64,000 bases of DNA from Streptococcus oralis (GCF_003943415.1 NZ_RJPK01000002.1:186001-250000); one strand, 5' to 3'; positions 8,531-18,322 are shown, counted from the first letter of the stretch. A program made the numbers and translations. The notes: a model not told the origin generated them from the sequence alone.

Positions 8531-8547
8531 CTTAAACTCAACTTAAA
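8531..8547 (-). promoter_or_regulatory. CiaR binding site (TTTAAG-N5-TTTAAG)
   Basis: On the minus strand TTTAAG, TTGAG and TTTAAG follow in order, an exact match to the direct-repeat consensus of the CiaR response regulator. The TATACT/TATAAT region begins 10 bases downstream, as in csRNA promoters. The CiaRH system links cell-wall stress, beta-lactam tolerance and competence. Confidence 0.8.
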
Positions 8548-8563
8548 TTCTCTCCCTTTTTTA

Positions 8564-9901
8564 TTAATTTTTAAAACTATGGATTGGAGCAGGAATTTGA
8601 CCTCCACGAGAGATGAAATCGACAGACGAAGCCCCATTGACTTTCATAACTGGAGCTGTTCCTAGCAAACCACCAAACTCAATCATATCGCCTTCTTTGC
8701 CCTTTGGAATGATACGGACGGCCGTTGTCTTCATGTTAATGACACCAATTGCCGCCTCATCCGCAATCATAGCCGCAATGGTTTCAGCAGGCGTATCTTC
8801 CGGAATGGCAATCATATCCAGCCCAACAGAACAGATAGCCGTCATGGCTTCTAGTTTTTCTAAATTTAGAGAACCGTTTTGCACCGCGGCAATCATCCCC
8901 TCATCTTCAGAGACAGGGATAAAAGCACCTGACAAGCCACCAACCTGGTTACAAGCCATCACTCCGCCCTTCTTAACTTGGTCATTCAAAAGAGCGAGGG
9001 CAGCCGTCGTCCCATGCGTACCAACTGTTTCTAGGCCCATTTCCTCAAGGACACGAGCCACAGAATCACCAACCGCAGGAGTAGGTGCCAAACTTAGGTC
9101 GACAATTCCAAAGTCAACACCCAGTCTCTCGCTGGCCATCTGACCAACTAGTTGACCGATACGAGTAATCTTGAAGGCTGTTTTCTTGACCGTCTCAGCT
9201 ACTACATCAAAACTCTGACCACGAACTTTCTCCAAGGCACGTTTGACAACACCAGGACCTGAAACTCCAACATTGATGATGACATCTGCTTCGCCGACAC
9301 CATGGAAGGCCCCCGCCATAAAAGGATTGTCCTCAACGGCATTAGCAAATACAACCAATTTGGCAGCTCCCATATCTGATAGCGCAGCTGTTTCCTTGAT
9401 GATGCGTCCCATATCTGCAACCGCAGTCATGTTGATGCCTGACTTGGTTGAGCCGATATTGACGGACGAGCAGACCTTGTCTGTCTCAGCTAGAGCTCGC
9501 GGGATAGAATTGATGAGGGTTTCATCTCCTTTTTGGTAGCCTTTTTGTACCAAGGCTGAAAAACCACCAATAAAGTCAACACCAATCTCCTTGGCAGCCT
9601 TGTCAAGTGCCTTTGCCAAAACGACGTAGTCCGTCGCATCAGTCGCAGCACCAATCAAAGAAATCGGAGTCACCGATACCCGTTTATTAACAATCGGAAT
9701 TCCTAGTTCTGCAGCAATTTCATCTCCTACAGCCACTAGATTTGCAGCTTTAGTTGTGATTTTTTGGTAAATCTTTTCAGCAGCACATTCAATGTCTGGA
9801 TCAATACAGTCCAAAAGGGAAATCCCCATGGTGATGGTTCTGATATCGAAGTTCTGCTCTTCGATCATGGCAATGGTTTCAGTAACTTGTCTAATATCCA
9901 T
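8564..9901 (-). CDS. DUF711 (UPF0210) PFL-family protein
   Basis: The 445-aa product begins [32 protein letters not shown] and matches the UPF0210/DUF711 family, full length for the family. It is rich in Gly/Ala beta-alpha segments. The family is structurally related to glycyl-radical-type barrels, but no glycyl loop is evident, and the enzymatic activity is unknown. The gene lies 9 bases after the ACT-domain gene and is co-transcribed with it; this pair is widely conserved in Firmicutes. That suggests the ACT protein senses a ligand for the DUF711 protein. Confidence 0.85.
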   Translation of the reverse strand: MDIRQVTETIAMIEEQNFDIRTITMGISLLDCIDPDIECAAEKIYQKITTKAANLVAVGDEIAAELGIPIVNKRVSVTPISLIGAATDATDYVVLAKALDKAAKEIGVDFIGGFSALVQKGYQKGDETLINSIPRALAETDKVCSSVNIGSTKSGINMTAVADMGRIIKETAALSDMGAAKLVVFANAVEDNPFMAGAFHGVGEADVIINVGVSGPGVVKRALEKVRGQSFDVVAETVKKTAFKITRIGQLVGQMASERLGVDFGIVDLSLAPTPAVGDSVARVLEEMGLETVGTHGTTAALALLNDQVKKGGVMACNQVGGLSGAFIPVSEDEGMIAAVQNGSLNLEKLEAMTAICSVGLDMIAIPEDTPAETIAAMIADEAAIGVINMKTTAVRIIPKGKEGDMIEFGGLLGTAPVMKVNGASSVDFISRGGQIPAPIHSFKN

Positions 9902-9910
9902 GATGACCTC

Positions 9911-10177
9911 CTAGATATTGTACATAGCATCAAAAATCGCTGCACTTTGAATATTGATTTTGACATTCAAGGTCTGACCGAAAGTTTCAAACTCATTTCG
10001 TAGATAAGTGAAATCCTGCTTTTCATCACTAGATACGACTGCCATCATGGTGAAATACTCATCCAGTACTGTTTGAGAAATATCATCAATATTCAAACCC
10101 AACTCTGCAATCTTCGTAGACACGCCTGCAACAATTCCAGCCTTGTCCTTGCCAACCACTGTAATAATAGCCTTCAT
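9911..10177 (-). CDS. ACT domain protein (UPF0237, GcvR-like)
   Basis: The 88-aa product MKAIITVVGKDKAGIVAGVSTK... is a single ACT domain with the G-x-D-x-x-G-I-V pattern at the first loop. ACT domains bind amino acids and dimerise. It starts the two-gene unit with the DUF711 gene and is transcribed leftward. It resembles the UPF0237 family and the N-terminus of GcvR, but the ligand is unknown. A TATACTAGG-like -10 lies about 60 bases upstream. Confidence 0.85.
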   Translation of the reverse strand: MKAIITVVGKDKAGIVAGVSTKIAELGLNIDDISQTVLDEYFTMMAVVSSDEKQDFTYLRNEFETFGQTLNVKINIQSAAIFDAMYNI

Positions 10178-10266
10178 CCTTATACCCCATTTCTACGATT
10201 TTTAGAAAACCTGAACGTTTTTGATTTTCTTTTTTCCTAGTATAGCATATTTCCATAGAAAATACT

Positions 10267-10325
10267 AAAAAACGCCTGCTTACGAAGTTGTTCTTAAGAA
10301 AAAAACAATTTCGTAAACAAGCGTC
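10267..10325 (-). terminator. terminator of the S10-spc-alpha operon
   Basis: On the minus strand ACGCTTGTTTACGAA pairs with TTCGTAAGCAGGCGT across an A/T-rich loop. A TTTTTTAG tail follows. It lies downstream of rplQ and a structured RNA segment, so it most likely ends the long ribosomal operon transcript. Confidence 0.7.
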
Positions 10326-10343
10326 TACCCTATCAAATGATGA

Positions 10344-10425
10344 TGAGTGTTCCCGCTAGGACCGAAGTCCCAGCGGTAGACCAGAGCTAGACTAAGAGCA
10401 CAAGACTCCATCATCATAACACTCA
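10344..10425 (-). other. compact structured RNA in the rplQ 3' untranslated region
   Basis: The minus strand carries a perfect 10-bp hairpin with a cUUCGg tetraloop (10353-10376, arms CCGCTGGGAC and GTCCTAGCGG). It sits inside an outer 8-bp stem (TGAGTGTT/AACACTCA at 10344-10351 and 10418-10425). It starts about 15 bases after the rplQ stop and ends about 20 bases before the operon terminator. It may be a stabilising 3' structure or a processed small RNA. No known family is recognised. Confidence 0.45.
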
Positions 10426-10440
10426 ACAAAATTGATGATT

Positions 10441-10827
10441 TTATACTAATTCGATGATCGCCATTGGCGCAGCATCACCACGACGTGGTTCAGTTTTAAG
10501 GATACGAGTGTATCCACCGTTACGTTCAGCATAACGAGGTGCGATTTCTGAGAACAATTTTTGAAGTGCTGTAGTAGAAGTGTACTTATCAGTTGCTTCA
10601 TCATAGTTTTCAGATGCGATTTCATTACGTACGAAAGCAGCTGCTTGACGACGTGCATGCAAATCACCACGTTTACCTAGAGTAATCATTTTTTCAACAG
10701 TTTTACGGATTTCTTTAGCACGAGCTTCAGTTGTCACGATTGATTCGTTGATCAAAAGGTCAGTTGTCAAATCGCGAAGCATTGCTTTACGTTGTGAGCT
10801 AGTGCGTCCTAGTTTACGGTAAGCCAT
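10441..10827 (-). CDS. rplQ: 50S ribosomal protein L17 (bL17)
   Basis: The 128-aa product [20 protein letters not shown]... is the standard L17 length and N-terminus. L17 binds 23S rRNA near the exit tunnel. It is the last gene of the S10-spc-alpha operon, 11 bases after rpoA, with a ribosome site AGGAGG upstream. A structured 3' UTR and terminator follow. Confidence 0.97.
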   Translation of the reverse strand: MAYRKLGRTSSQRKAMLRDLTTDLLINESIVTTEARAKEIRKTVEKMITLGKRGDLHARRQAAAFVRNEIASENYDEATDKYTSTTALQKLFSEIAPRYAERNGGYTRILKTEPRRGDAAPMAIIELV

Positions 10828-10838
10828 GTATTCCTCCT

Positions 10839-11774
10839 TTATTTATCTTTTAATCCAAGACCCAAGTCAATGAGTTTGAGTTTCACTTCTTCCAAACTCT
10901 TGCGTCCAAGATTTCGTACTTTCATCATCTCTGCTTCAGATTTTTCTGTCAAATCATGCACCGTATTGATACCGGCACGTTTCAAACAGTTATATGAACG
11001 CACAGACAAGTCCAGTTCCTCAATCGTACGATCCAAAATACGATCGTCAGATTCAGTATCAGCTTCTTTCATCACTTCAGTTGACTTAGCAATCTCAGTA
11101 AGATTTGTAAACAAATCAAGATGTTCTGTCAAGATACGTGCTGAAAGCCCTAAAGCATCTTCTGGAATAATTGTTCCATTAGTCAAGATTTCAAGGGTTA
11201 ATTTGTCAAATCCATCATTGCTACCTACACGAGCAGGCTCTACTTGATAGTTGACTTTTGTAACTGGTGTATAAATAGAATCTACAGCAAGTGTTCCAAC
11301 TGGTGCATTATCTTTTTTGTTTTCATCAGCAGGTACATATCCACGACCACTGTTAACAGTCATTGTCGCTTTTAGAGAAGAACCTTCACCGATCGTAAAG
11401 AGATAATGATCTGGATTTACAATCTCAATATCACTGTCAGTCAAAATGTCTCCAGCTGTAATTTCAGCAGGACCTTCAACGTCAAGTTCAATGATTTTTT
11501 CGTCTTCAACGTATGATTTCACTGCAATCCCTTTAATGTTCAGAATGATTTGCATCACGTCTTCACGAACACCTGGAACTGTGTCAAACTCATGCAAGAC
11601 ACCTTCAATGTTGATAGATGTCACTGCTGCTCCTGGTAGAGAAGCTAGTAGTACACGACGAAGAGAGTTACCAAGAGTTGTACCGTAGCCACGTTCAAGT
11701 GGTTCGATTACAAACTTGCCATAATCTTTATTTTCATCAATTTTTGTTATATTTGGTTTTTCAAACTCGATCAT
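10839..11774 (-). CDS. rpoA: RNA polymerase alpha subunit
   Basis: The 311-aa product has the alpha N-terminal dimerisation domain ([18 protein letters not shown] near residue 30) and the C-terminal helix-hairpin domain ([19 protein letters not shown] near 250) that contacts UP elements and activators. An acidic linker joins them. Length and order between rpsK and rplQ are canonical for Firmicutes. Expression is tied to ribosomal protein output through the shared operon. Confidence 0.97.
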   Translation of the reverse strand: MIEFEKPNITKIDENKDYGKFVIEPLERGYGTTLGNSLRRVLLASLPGAAVTSINIEGVLHEFDTVPGVREDVMQIILNIKGIAVKSYVEDEKIIELDVEGPAEITAGDILTDSDIEIVNPDHYLFTIGEGSSLKATMTVNSGRGYVPADENKKDNAPVGTLAVDSIYTPVTKVNYQVEPARVGSNDGFDKLTLEILTNGTIIPEDALGLSARILTEHLDLFTNLTEIAKSTEVMKEADTESDDRILDRTIEELDLSVRSYNCLKRAGINTVHDLTEKSEAEMMKVRNLGRKSLEEVKLKLIDLGLGLKDK

Positions 11775-11816
11775 TTAGTTACTCCCTCTTAAACGAAAAG
11801 CAGTGTAATGCAATGA

Positions 11817-12200
11817 TTATACACGGCGACGTTTTGGAGGACGAGCACCATTGTGTGGCACTGGAGTCACATCACGAATTGCTGTTACTTCAAGACCAGC
11901 GGCAGCAAGCGCACGAATAGCTGACTCACGACCAGAACCTGGACCTTTTACAGTAACTTCAACTGATTTAAGACCGTGTTCTTGTGCAGATTTAGCAGCA
12001 GCTTCAGAAGCCATTTGGGCAGCGAATGGTGTAGATTTACGAGAACCTTTGAAACCAAGAGCACCAGCTGATGACCAAGCAATTGCATTACCATGCACAT
12101 CAGTAATCATAACAATAGTGTTATTAAATGTAGCGTGAATATGAGCAATACCAGATTCGATATTCTTTTTCACACGACGTTTACGTGTTGGTTTAGCCAA
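11817..12200 (-). CDS. rpsK: 30S ribosomal protein S11 (uS11)
   Basis: The 127-aa product [21 protein letters not shown]... ends in the basic [10 protein letters not shown] tail that reaches into 16S rRNA. S11 forms part of the platform near the decoding and mRNA exit region. It lies 17 bases after rpsM. The usual 42-base gap to rpoA follows. Confidence 0.97.
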
Positions 12201-12217
12201 GACTTTTACCTCCTATA

Positions 12218-12583
12218 TTATTTTTTCTTACCAGCAATCGCAACAGCTTTACCTTTACGAGTGCGAGCGTTGTTTTTAGTGTTTTGTCCACGGACAGGAA
12301 GTCCACGACGGTGACGAATACCACGGTAAGAACCGATTTCCATCAAACGTTTGATGTTCAAGTTTACTTCACGACGAAGGTCACCTTCAACTTTGATTGC
12401 ATCCACTTCACGACGGATAGCATCTTCTTGATCTGATGTAAGGTCACGTACACGAACATCTTCTGAGATTCCAGCAGCAGCCAAAATTTTCTTAGATGTT
12501 GCAAGTCCGATACCATAAACGTAAGTCAATGAGATTACTACGCGTTTGTCATTTGGAATGTCAACTCCAGCAATACGAGCCAT
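12218..12583 (-). CDS. rpsM: 30S ribosomal protein S13 (uS13)
   Basis: The 121-aa product [19 protein letters not shown]... contains the helix-two-turn-helix region and the basic C-terminal extension [13 protein letters not shown] that touches tRNA and the A-site finger. S13 sits in the 30S head and bridges to L5. Length and position between rpmJ and rpsK are canonical. Confidence 0.97.
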
Positions 12584-12600
12584 GTTTTCTCCTTTCTATC

Positions 12601-12717
12601 TTATCCTTGACGTTGTTTGTGTTTTGGATTTGCTGGGCAAATTACCATAACACGACCATTACGACGAATTACTTTACAGTATTCGCAAATTGGTTTGACC
12701 GATGGTCTTACTTTCAT
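12601..12717 (-). CDS. rpmJ: 50S ribosomal protein L36 (bL36), zinc-binding form
   Basis: A 38-codon frame from ATG 12717 to TAA 12601 gives [20 protein letters not shown], continuing to the end HKQRQG. Cys11, Cys14, Cys27 and His33 form the zinc site of the C+ type of L36. It lies between infA and rpsM, with 17 bases to rpsM. A second Zn-free L36 may exist elsewhere in the genome. Confidence 0.95.
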
Positions 12718-12741
12718 TTCTTATCCCTCCAAGTTTTTCGA

Positions 12742-12960
12742 TTATTTAAAGCGGTAAGTGATACGTCCACGTGTCAAGTCATATGGACTCATCTCGACAG
12801 TAACACGATCTCCCGCTAAAATACGAATATAGTTTTTACGAATTTTACCAGAAACTGTTGCTAAAATCTGATGTCCATTTTCAAGTTCAACCGTAAACAT
12901 TGCGTTAGGCATTGTATCAACTACTTTGCCTTCAACTTCAATCACATCGTCTTTTGCCAC
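12742..12960 (-). CDS. infA: translation initiation factor IF-1, GTG start
   Basis: A 72-aa protein starting at GTG 12960 (read as [15 protein letters not shown]), with GGAGGTG correctly spaced upstream. Longer in-frame reading adds residues foreign to IF-1, so the GTG is chosen. It is a single OB-fold that binds the 30S A-site. The 72-residue length is exactly that of the family. It follows adk and precedes rpmJ, as in other streptococci. Confidence 0.95.
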   Translation of the reverse strand: MAKDDVIEVEGKVVDTMPNAMFTVELENGHQILATVSGKIRKNYIRILAGDRVTVEMSPYDLTRGRITYRFK

Positions 12961-13076
12961 GCAAAAGCACCTCCATAAATTTCGATTTGATGCCTCTAAA
13001 CACAGAGACAACAATTATAAGTCAGACTATCTCAGTATAACATTTGTAGCGATTTTTTGCAAGTGTGAAAAACGCT

Positions 13077-13715
13077 TTATTTCAAATTTGTCAATACTTT
13101 TTCGATGTCCTTGAACACATCATTGATATCTTGATTTCCTTCGATATCGTGGACCAAACCTTTAGCACGGTAGTGTGCAATAATGGGTTCACCTTGGGCG
13201 ATATTGACATCCAAACGACGCTTAACTGTCTCAGGTTTGTCATCTTCGCGTTGGTAGTAATCTTCTTCTTTGTAGTCAGCTGGTGGGTTAAAAACTTTAT
13301 GGAAGGTTTCACCTGTTTTGCGGTGGATGATACGGCCACTCAAACGTTCCAAGAGAGAGTCTGGATTCACTTCGATGTTGATTACACCTTCCAGTTCGAT
13401 ACCAAGTTCAGCCAATGTTTTGTCCAAGGCATGCGCTTGTTCAATCGTACGTGGGTAACCATCCAACAAGAAACCTGTTTCCTTGATATCGTCCTGTGAA
13501 AGGCGTTCTTTAACAATTCCATTTGTAACTTCATCCGGAACCAACTCACCTTTGTCAATATACGACTTGGCAAGTACACCCATTTCAGTTTGATTAGCTA
13601 TAGCAGCACGGAACATATCTCCAGTTGAAATGTGTGCCACGTGGAATTGCTTCACAATTTTAGCTGCTTGCGTTCCCTTACCTGCTCCAGGTAAGCCCAT
13701 AATCAAAAGATTCAT
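13077..13715 (-). CDS. adk: adenylate kinase
   Basis: The 212-aa product [20 protein letters not shown] has the P-loop GLPGAGKGT, the DGYPRT substrate motif and a LID region without the zinc cysteines ([15 protein letters not shown]). It converts ATP and AMP to two ADP. It sits between secY and infA, as is standard in Firmicutes. A 145-base gap with two hairpins separates it from secY. Confidence 0.97.
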   Translation of the reverse strand: MNLLIMGLPGAGKGTQAAKIVKQFHVAHISTGDMFRAAIANQTEMGVLAKSYIDKGELVPDEVTNGIVKERLSQDDIKETGFLLDGYPRTIEQAHALDKTLAELGIELEGVINIEVNPDSLLERLSGRIIHRKTGETFHKVFNPPADYKEEDYYQREDDKPETVKRRLDVNIAQGEPIIAHYRAKGLVHDIEGNQDINDVFKDIEKVLTNLK

Positions 13716-13860
13716 GATCTGATCTCCTTATTTTGTATTTAAATAGAAGCAGAAAACTGTTCTAACTCCTATTTAAAAACAAAATAGAAGAGGGGAGACG
13801 AAAGTCTCTCTTATAGATAGACCTTCATACTCCACTCTCTAAGCAAAAGTAGTCTTGCTT
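13716..13860 (-). other. structured secY-adk intergenic region
   Basis: In minus-strand order the gap contains AGAGAC-TTTC-GTCTCC and, nearer adk, the arms TAAATAGGAG and CTTCTATTTA. Together they could modulate adk translation or mRNA processing within the operon. No separate promoter is clear. Confidence 0.3.
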
Positions 13861-15171
13861 TTATTCTGTTTTGTCCATGAAACCAACATACTTACGTTTC
13901 AATAGGTAACCTTCTAGCTGTTTGATTCCTTCGATACCTGTCGAAATAATGATCAAAAGACTAGTTCCCCCAAAAGCAACCGCTTCTGAGAGCCCAAAGA
14001 CATCTTTTGCTACAATCGGCAAGATTGAAATCACACCAAGGAAAAGGGAACCGACGGTTGCAAGGCGACGAAGAAGTTTTGACATAAACTCTTCCGTTCC
14101 TTTACCTGGACGGACACCATGGATATAGGCTCCGCTCTTTTGCAAGTTTTCTGCTGCTTTCTCTGGATTGATCTGTACAAATGTATAGAAGAATGTAAAG
14201 AGAATAATCAGCAGTGCATACATGGCAACACCTGTTGGAGATGTTGTCGCAAGCATTTCTTGTGCTGTACGTACCCAAGTCCAATCAAGCCCCATAGCGC
14301 TGACAAACTGAAGAATAGCCGCAGGAGCTGCCGTAATCGAACTTGCAAAGATAACTGGGATAACACCAGCAGGATTGACCTTCAAAGGAAGGTAAGAACT
14401 GGATGGAGCACCTTGAGCAACTTTTGTATATTGGATCGGAATTTTATATTCTGCCTGTTGTACATATGTTGTAAAGTAAACAATCAACAAAACAGCGATA
14501 ATGAGAATAACGACAAATATAATAGATGACGTCAACCGATCACTTGGGATATTGACAAAATAGTCCACGTATATACCATGAATCATCTCTGGAATTGAAG
14601 CCACAATCCCAGCAAAGATAATCATAGACACCCCGTTACCATATCCCTTATCAGTGATTTGCTCCCCGAGCCAAGTAACAATCATAGTACCTGCAGTCAG
14701 GATAATACCAATCGTAACAAAGACTTGAGGGGTTAGATCTGTCGTTAATAATTTTGCACCAGATAGAGTATTAAAACCAGCAGTGATTCCGATTGATTGC
14801 ACAAACGCAAGTACAAGCGCAATATAACGAGTCGCTTGGTTTATCTTTCTCCGTCCTACTTCCCCCTGCTTGCCCCACTCTACAAACTTTGGAACAATAT
14901 CCATTTGTAGCAATTGAACAACGATGGAAGCTGTGATATACGGACTCACACCGAGTGCAAAAACCGAAAAGTTCTTCATGGCATTCCCTGAAACTAAACT
15001 AAGCATGTTCAAGAAGGATAATCCACTCAAAGCTTCCAGACTTTTTGCATTCACACCTGGTACAGTAATACTAGTCCCGATACGGAAGACAAGTATGATA
15101 AAAATCGTAAAGAGAATTTTTGATCGTACTTTCTTAACCTTGAGGGCCTCTTTTAATAATTTAAAAAACAT
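13861..15171 (-). CDS. secY: preprotein translocase subunit SecY
   Basis: The 436-aa membrane protein has ten predicted hydrophobic helices. It begins MFFKLLKEALKVKKVRSKIL and includes SVFALGVSPYITASIVVQLL, which is typical of the family, and the plug-region segment. SecY forms the protein-conducting channel with SecE and SecG. It lies in the spc operon after rplO, separated by 11 bases. Length is normal. Confidence 0.97.
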   Translation of the reverse strand: MFFKLLKEALKVKKVRSKILFTIFIILVFRIGTSITVPGVNAKSLEALSGLSFLNMLSLVSGNAMKNFSVFALGVSPYITASIVVQLLQMDIVPKFVEWGKQGEVGRRKINQATRYIALVLAFVQSIGITAGFNTLSGAKLLTTDLTPQVFVTIGIILTAGTMIVTWLGEQITDKGYGNGVSMIIFAGIVASIPEMIHGIYVDYFVNIPSDRLTSSIIFVVILIIAVLLIVYFTTYVQQAEYKIPIQYTKVAQGAPSSSYLPLKVNPAGVIPVIFASSITAAPAAILQFVSAMGLDWTWVRTAQEMLATTSPTGVAMYALLIILFTFFYTFVQINPEKAAENLQKSGAYIHGVRPGKGTEEFMSKLLRRLATVGSLFLGVISILPIVAKDVFGLSEAVAFGGTSLLIIISTGIEGIKQLEGYLLKRKYVGFMDKTE

Positions 15172-15182
15172 AGGTCACCTCT

Positions 15183-15623
15183 CTAGATGACTTCTACTGA
15201 ACCACCTTTAGCAGTGATAGCTTCTTCAGCTGTTTTTGAGAATTTAGCTGCTTTCACAGTCAACTTCTTAGTCAGCTCACCGTTACCAAGAATTTTAACG
15301 CCTGATTTTTCAGCCTTTACAATTCCTGCTTCGATAAGAACAACTGGAGTAACTTCAGTACCATCTTCAAAAACGTTCAATTGATCAAGATTTACAATTG
15401 CATATTCTTTAGCGTTGATGTTAGTGAATCCACGTTTTGGAAGACGACGGAACAATGGAGTTTGTCCACCCTCAAAACCAAGGCGAACTCCGCCACCGCT
15501 ACGAGCTTTTTGACCTTTTTGACCGCGACCAGATGTTTTACCGTTACCTGATGAAGTACCACGACCAACACGGTTACGTACTTTACGAGAACCTTCTGCA
15601 GGTTTCAATTCATGAAGTTTCAT
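15183..15623 (-). CDS. rplO: 50S ribosomal protein L15 (uL15)
   Basis: The 146-aa product [20 protein letters not shown]... has the Gly/Arg/Lys-rich N-terminal extension that penetrates 23S rRNA, followed by the globular domain. It is a late assembly protein of the 50S. It is preceded by a 145-base gap with three hairpins instead of the short junction usual in this operon. Confidence 0.97.
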   Translation of the reverse strand: MKLHELKPAEGSRKVRNRVGRGTSSGNGKTSGRGQKGQKARSGGGVRLGFEGGQTPLFRRLPKRGFTNINAKEYAIVNLDQLNVFEDGTEVTPVVLIEAGIVKAEKSGVKILGNGELTKKLTVKAAKFSKTAEEAITAKGGSVEVI

Positions 15624-15768
15624 TTATATTTTCTCCTCTTTTGTAAAATGCTAGCGCCGATAAGAGAGAAAAGGTTGTCTCCCTTATCAACTCGCCTATA
15701 CATTCGTCATCTTAGATGACTATATCTAGTTTTAGGGGATGAGTATTGCCACATCCCCTAAAAATTCA
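15624..15768 (-). other. rpmD-rplO gap with three consecutive hairpins
   Basis: Minus-strand order: TTTTAGGGGATG pairs with CATCCCCTAAAA around a 10-base loop; GTCATC-TAA-GATGAC; and GATAAGGGAGA pairs with TCTCTCTTATC. The first looks like a terminator but lacks a U-run, so partial attenuation or RNase processing is more likely. No ORF is present. Confidence 0.45.
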
Positions 15769-15951
15769 TTAGTTTACTTCTTCAACTGTTACCAAGTGAG
15801 ATACTGCAGTGATCATACCACGGATAGCAGCGTTGTCTTCTTTGATAACAGAGCTGTTCAATTTGCCAAGTCCAAGTGCTACAACAGTTTTACGTTGTGA
15901 TGGAATGCGTCCGATTGGAGACTTAGTCAAAGTAATTTTAATTTGAGCCAT
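15769..15951 (-). CDS. rpmD: 50S ribosomal protein L30 (uL30)
   Basis: Start ATG 15951 with AAGGGGA upstream gives the canonical 60-aa protein [21 protein letters not shown] longer in-frame reading to 16005 would overlap rpsE and adds non-homologous residues, so it is rejected. L30 is a small alpha/beta protein at the base of the 50S. Confidence 0.96.
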   Translation of the reverse strand: MAQIKITLTKSPIGRIPSQRKTVVALGLGKLNSSVIKEDNAAIRGMITAVSHLVTVEEVN

Positions 15952-15964
15952 TTTATCCCCTTTC

Positions 15965-16459
15965 TTATGCCAAATCAGAAACTGAAATACCACGAAGGGC
16001 AGCAACTTCTTCAGCGCGTTTCAATTGTTTCAAACCTTCAACAGTTGCGCGAACAATGTTGATTGGAGTGTTAGAGCCAAGTGATTTAGATGTAATATCT
16101 GCCACACCTGCCAATTCCACAACGGCACGAACTGCACCACCAGCGGCAACTCCAGAACCTTCTACAGCAGGTTTCAACAATACTTTAGCTCCACCGAATT
16201 CTGAAAGAACTTCGTGTGGGATTGTTGTTCCAACCATAGGAACTTCAATCAAGTTTTTCTTAGCATCTTCTACTGCTTTACGGATTGCTTCTGGAACTTC
16301 TTGAGCTTTACCAGTACCAAATCCTACGCGACCGTTGTGGTCACCAACAACAACAAGAGCTGCGAAACGAAGACGACGTCCACCTTTAACAACTTTTGTA
16401 ACACGGTTGACAGCAACTACGCGTTCTTCTAATTCAACTGCATTGTCTTTAAATGCCAT
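15965..16459 (-). CDS. rpsE: 30S ribosomal protein S5 (uS5)
   Basis: The 164-aa product has the dsRBD-like N-domain ([20 protein letters not shown]) and the C-terminal ribosomal fold ([19 protein letters not shown]). S5 helps set decoding accuracy and mRNA unwinding at the entry channel; spectinomycin contacts its loop. It lies between rplR and rpmD with 13-17 base junctions. Confidence 0.97.
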   Translation of the reverse strand: MAFKDNAVELEERVVAVNRVTKVVKGGRRLRFAALVVVGDHNGRVGFGTGKAQEVPEAIRKAVEDAKKNLIEVPMVGTTIPHEVLSEFGGAKVLLKPAVEGSGVAAGGAVRAVVELAGVADITSKSLGSNTPINIVRATVEGLKQLKRAEEVAALRGISVSDLA

Positions 16460-16476
16460 TTTCTAGTGTCCTCCTA

Positions 16477-16833
16477 TTAGAATTTCAATCCGTTTTCACG
16501 AGCTGCATCAGCCAAAGCTTTCACACGTCCGTGATATAGATATCCACCGCGGTCGAACACCACTTCTGAAATACCTTTAGCACTTGCACGTTCTGCAACG
16601 AGTTTACCGACAGCAACGGCTTGTTCAGTTTTAGTTCCTTTTGAAACTTCTTTGTCAAGAGTTGAAGCACTTGCGAGCGTTACACCCGCTACGTCATCAA
16701 TCACTTGAGCGTAGATGCCTGTATTAGAACGGAATACGTTCAAACGTGGGCGATCAGCAGTTCCAGAGAGTTTTCCGCGAACGCGACGGTGGCGTTTTTG
16801 GCGGAGTTTATTTTTATCTGGTTTAGAAATCAC
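16477..16833 (-). CDS. rplR: 50S ribosomal protein L18 (uL18), GTG start
   Basis: GTG at 16833, with AGAGGTG upstream, gives the 118-aa product beginning [20 protein letters not shown], the expected L18 length. An ATG at 16872 would add 13 residues not seen in the family. L18 binds 5S rRNA and helps attach it to the 50S central protuberance. Confidence 0.93.
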   Translation of the reverse strand: MISKPDKNKLRQKRHRRVRGKLSGTADRPRLNVFRSNTGIYAQVIDDVAGVTLASASTLDKEVSKGTKTEQAVAVGKLVAERASAKGISEVVFDRGGYLYHGRVKALADAARENGLKF

Positions 16834-16916
16834 AGTTTTCACCTCTTTAGTTTTAAATCGTGTGCTATGCACAAAGTTGGAAAATAGGTCGGTGGTTGAA
16901 GATCAACCACTCAACA

Positions 16917-17453
16917 TTATTTACCTGTTTTACCTTCTTTAAGACGAACGTATTCGCCAACGTAACGGATACCTTTACCTTTATATGGTTCTGGTGAGCG
17001 AAGGCTACGTACGTAAGCAGCTGTTTGACCAACTACTTCTTTTGAAATTCCGCTGATAACGATTGTCGTTGGGTTTGGAAGTTCAAAAGTAATTCCTTCT
17101 GGAGCTTCAACTTCATCTGGATGAGATTTACCAACAGCCAAGACAAGTTTGTTTCCTTGAAGTTGTGCACGGTAACCAACCCCACGCATTTCAAGTTCTT
17201 TCTTGAATCCTTCTGATACACCAACAACCATGTTGTTCAAAAGGGCACGAGTAGTTCCGTGGATTGTTTTCATTTCTTTTGAATCGTTTGGACGGTGAAG
17301 AGTTACTTCAGTACCTTCCACACGGATTTCAATATCTTTTGAGAACTCACGAGTAAGTTCTCCTTTAGGTCCTTTTACAGTTACTACGTTGTCATTGTTA
17401 GTGAGTTCAACACCAGCAGGCAACACGATAACTTTATTACCAATACGTGACAT
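16917..17453 (-). CDS. rplF: 50S ribosomal protein L6 (uL6)
   Basis: The 178-aa product [19 protein letters not shown]... consists of two related domains, with the signature [22 protein letters not shown] at the end. L6 lies near the sarcin-ricin loop and factor-binding site. A 187-base gap separates it from rpsH upstream. Confidence 0.97.
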   Translation of the reverse strand: MSRIGNKVIVLPAGVELTNNDNVVTVKGPKGELTREFSKDIEIRVEGTEVTLHRPNDSKEMKTIHGTTRALLNNMVVGVSEGFKKELEMRGVGYRAQLQGNKLVLAVGKSHPDEVEAPEGITFELPNPTTIVISGISKEVVGQTAAYVRSLRSPEPYKGKGIRYVGEYVRLKEGKTGK

Positions 17454-17640
17454 GTTTATTTTCTCCTGTTAGATTGTCAGGCCAGAATGGCCAGTTTTCA
17501 CGGGGTTTAATCGATTTCTCGATTTAAAGGAACATTTAGGTTTCAATTTCAAAGTGAATCTAGGCATCGTCTCGCAGGCATAACTTTGGGTTAGGCAAGA
17601 GACGATAACGAAGAGTCACAAAGAAATTGGGAGCTAAATA
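17454..17640 (-). other. structured rpsH-rplF intergenic region
   Basis: No ORF of note. The minus strand holds CGTCTC pairing with GAGACG across about 25 bases, AATCGA-GAAA-TCGATT with a GNRA-like tetraloop, and GGCC-ATTCT-GGCC just before the rplF ribosome site AACAGGAG. These could slow or process the polycistronic mRNA. Confidence 0.35.
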
Positions 17641-18039
17641 TTACCAAACGTAAGCGATAACTTCCCCACCAACATTCTTTTGGCGAGCTTCTTTATCAGT
17701 AAGCAAACCTTCAGAAGTTGAAAGGATAGCAATTCCAAGTCCGTTAAGAACTTTTGGAAGATCTTCACGTTTTTTGTAGACACGAAGTCCTGGCTTAGAA
17801 ACACGTTTCAAGTTAGTGATAACTTTTTCACCGTTTGGTCCGTATTTAAGGAATACACGGATGATGCCTTGTTTGTCATCTTCGATGATTTCAACGTTTT
17901 TTACAAAACCTTCGCGTTTAAGGATTTCGGCAATCCCTTTTTTGATATTTGATGCAGGTACTTCAAGTACTTCGTGTTTCGCTTGGTTAGCGTTACGAAT
18001 ACGAGTTAGAAAGTCTGCGATTGGGTCAGTCATAACCAT
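17641..18039 (-). CDS. rpsH: 30S ribosomal protein S8 (uS8)
   Basis: The 132-aa product [19 protein letters not shown]... is the normal S8. It binds helix 21 of 16S rRNA early in assembly; in other bacteria it also represses the spc operon by binding its mRNA. Here it is preceded by a 283-base gap that contains a nested palindrome. Confidence 0.97.
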   Translation of the reverse strand: MVMTDPIADFLTRIRNANQAKHEVLEVPASNIKKGIAEILKREGFVKNVEIIEDDKQGIIRVFLKYGPNGEKVITNLKRVSKPGLRVYKKREDLPKVLNGLGIAILSTSEGLLTDKEARQKNVGGEVIAYVW

Positions 18040-18322
18040 TTTTTATTCTCCTCTTACTAGTAGTTTGCAAGTCGCACTTGCTAGTTAATACATGATACAA
18101 AGAGCGTAACAGCAAGAGCAAAAATAGGCAATTTGATGCAGGAGCGATGCTCCAAAGAAAATTGGTCTTTTTTGCCAAAGCTGTAGCTCGTGTTCAAATT
18201 GGCAAGCCCAACTGAACCCGGGCTAAACTCTGTGTGAAAAAGATAAACTTTCCTAGAAACTTCAGTTTCTTCGTCAAGTTTCCTATTTTCACTTGGAGTT
18301 TTGACGCCCTTGATATCTTAAA
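18040..18322 (-). other. rpsN-rpsH gap with a nested palindromic element
   Basis: The longest gap within the ribosomal operon (283 bases) contains no credible ORF. At 18225-18301 four pairs of arms nest: AAACTC/GAGTTT, GTGAAAA/TTTTCAC, AAACTT/AAGTTT and AGAAAC/GTTTCT. Further toward rpsH are AGCCC/GGGCT, TTGCCAA/TTTGGCAA and GGAGC-ATC-GCTCC. It looks like an inserted miniature repeat or a dense set of mRNA hairpins. Confidence 0.45.

Noticed and set aside
8613..9143. Plus-strand ORF of 176 codons inside the DUF711 gene
   Set aside because: It is antisense to a well-conserved gene, with Ser/Pro-rich shadow composition and no ribosome site.
12961..13014. Longer infA reading to 13014
   Set aside because: IF-1 is 72 aa; GTG 12960 with a strong ribosome site gives exactly that length.
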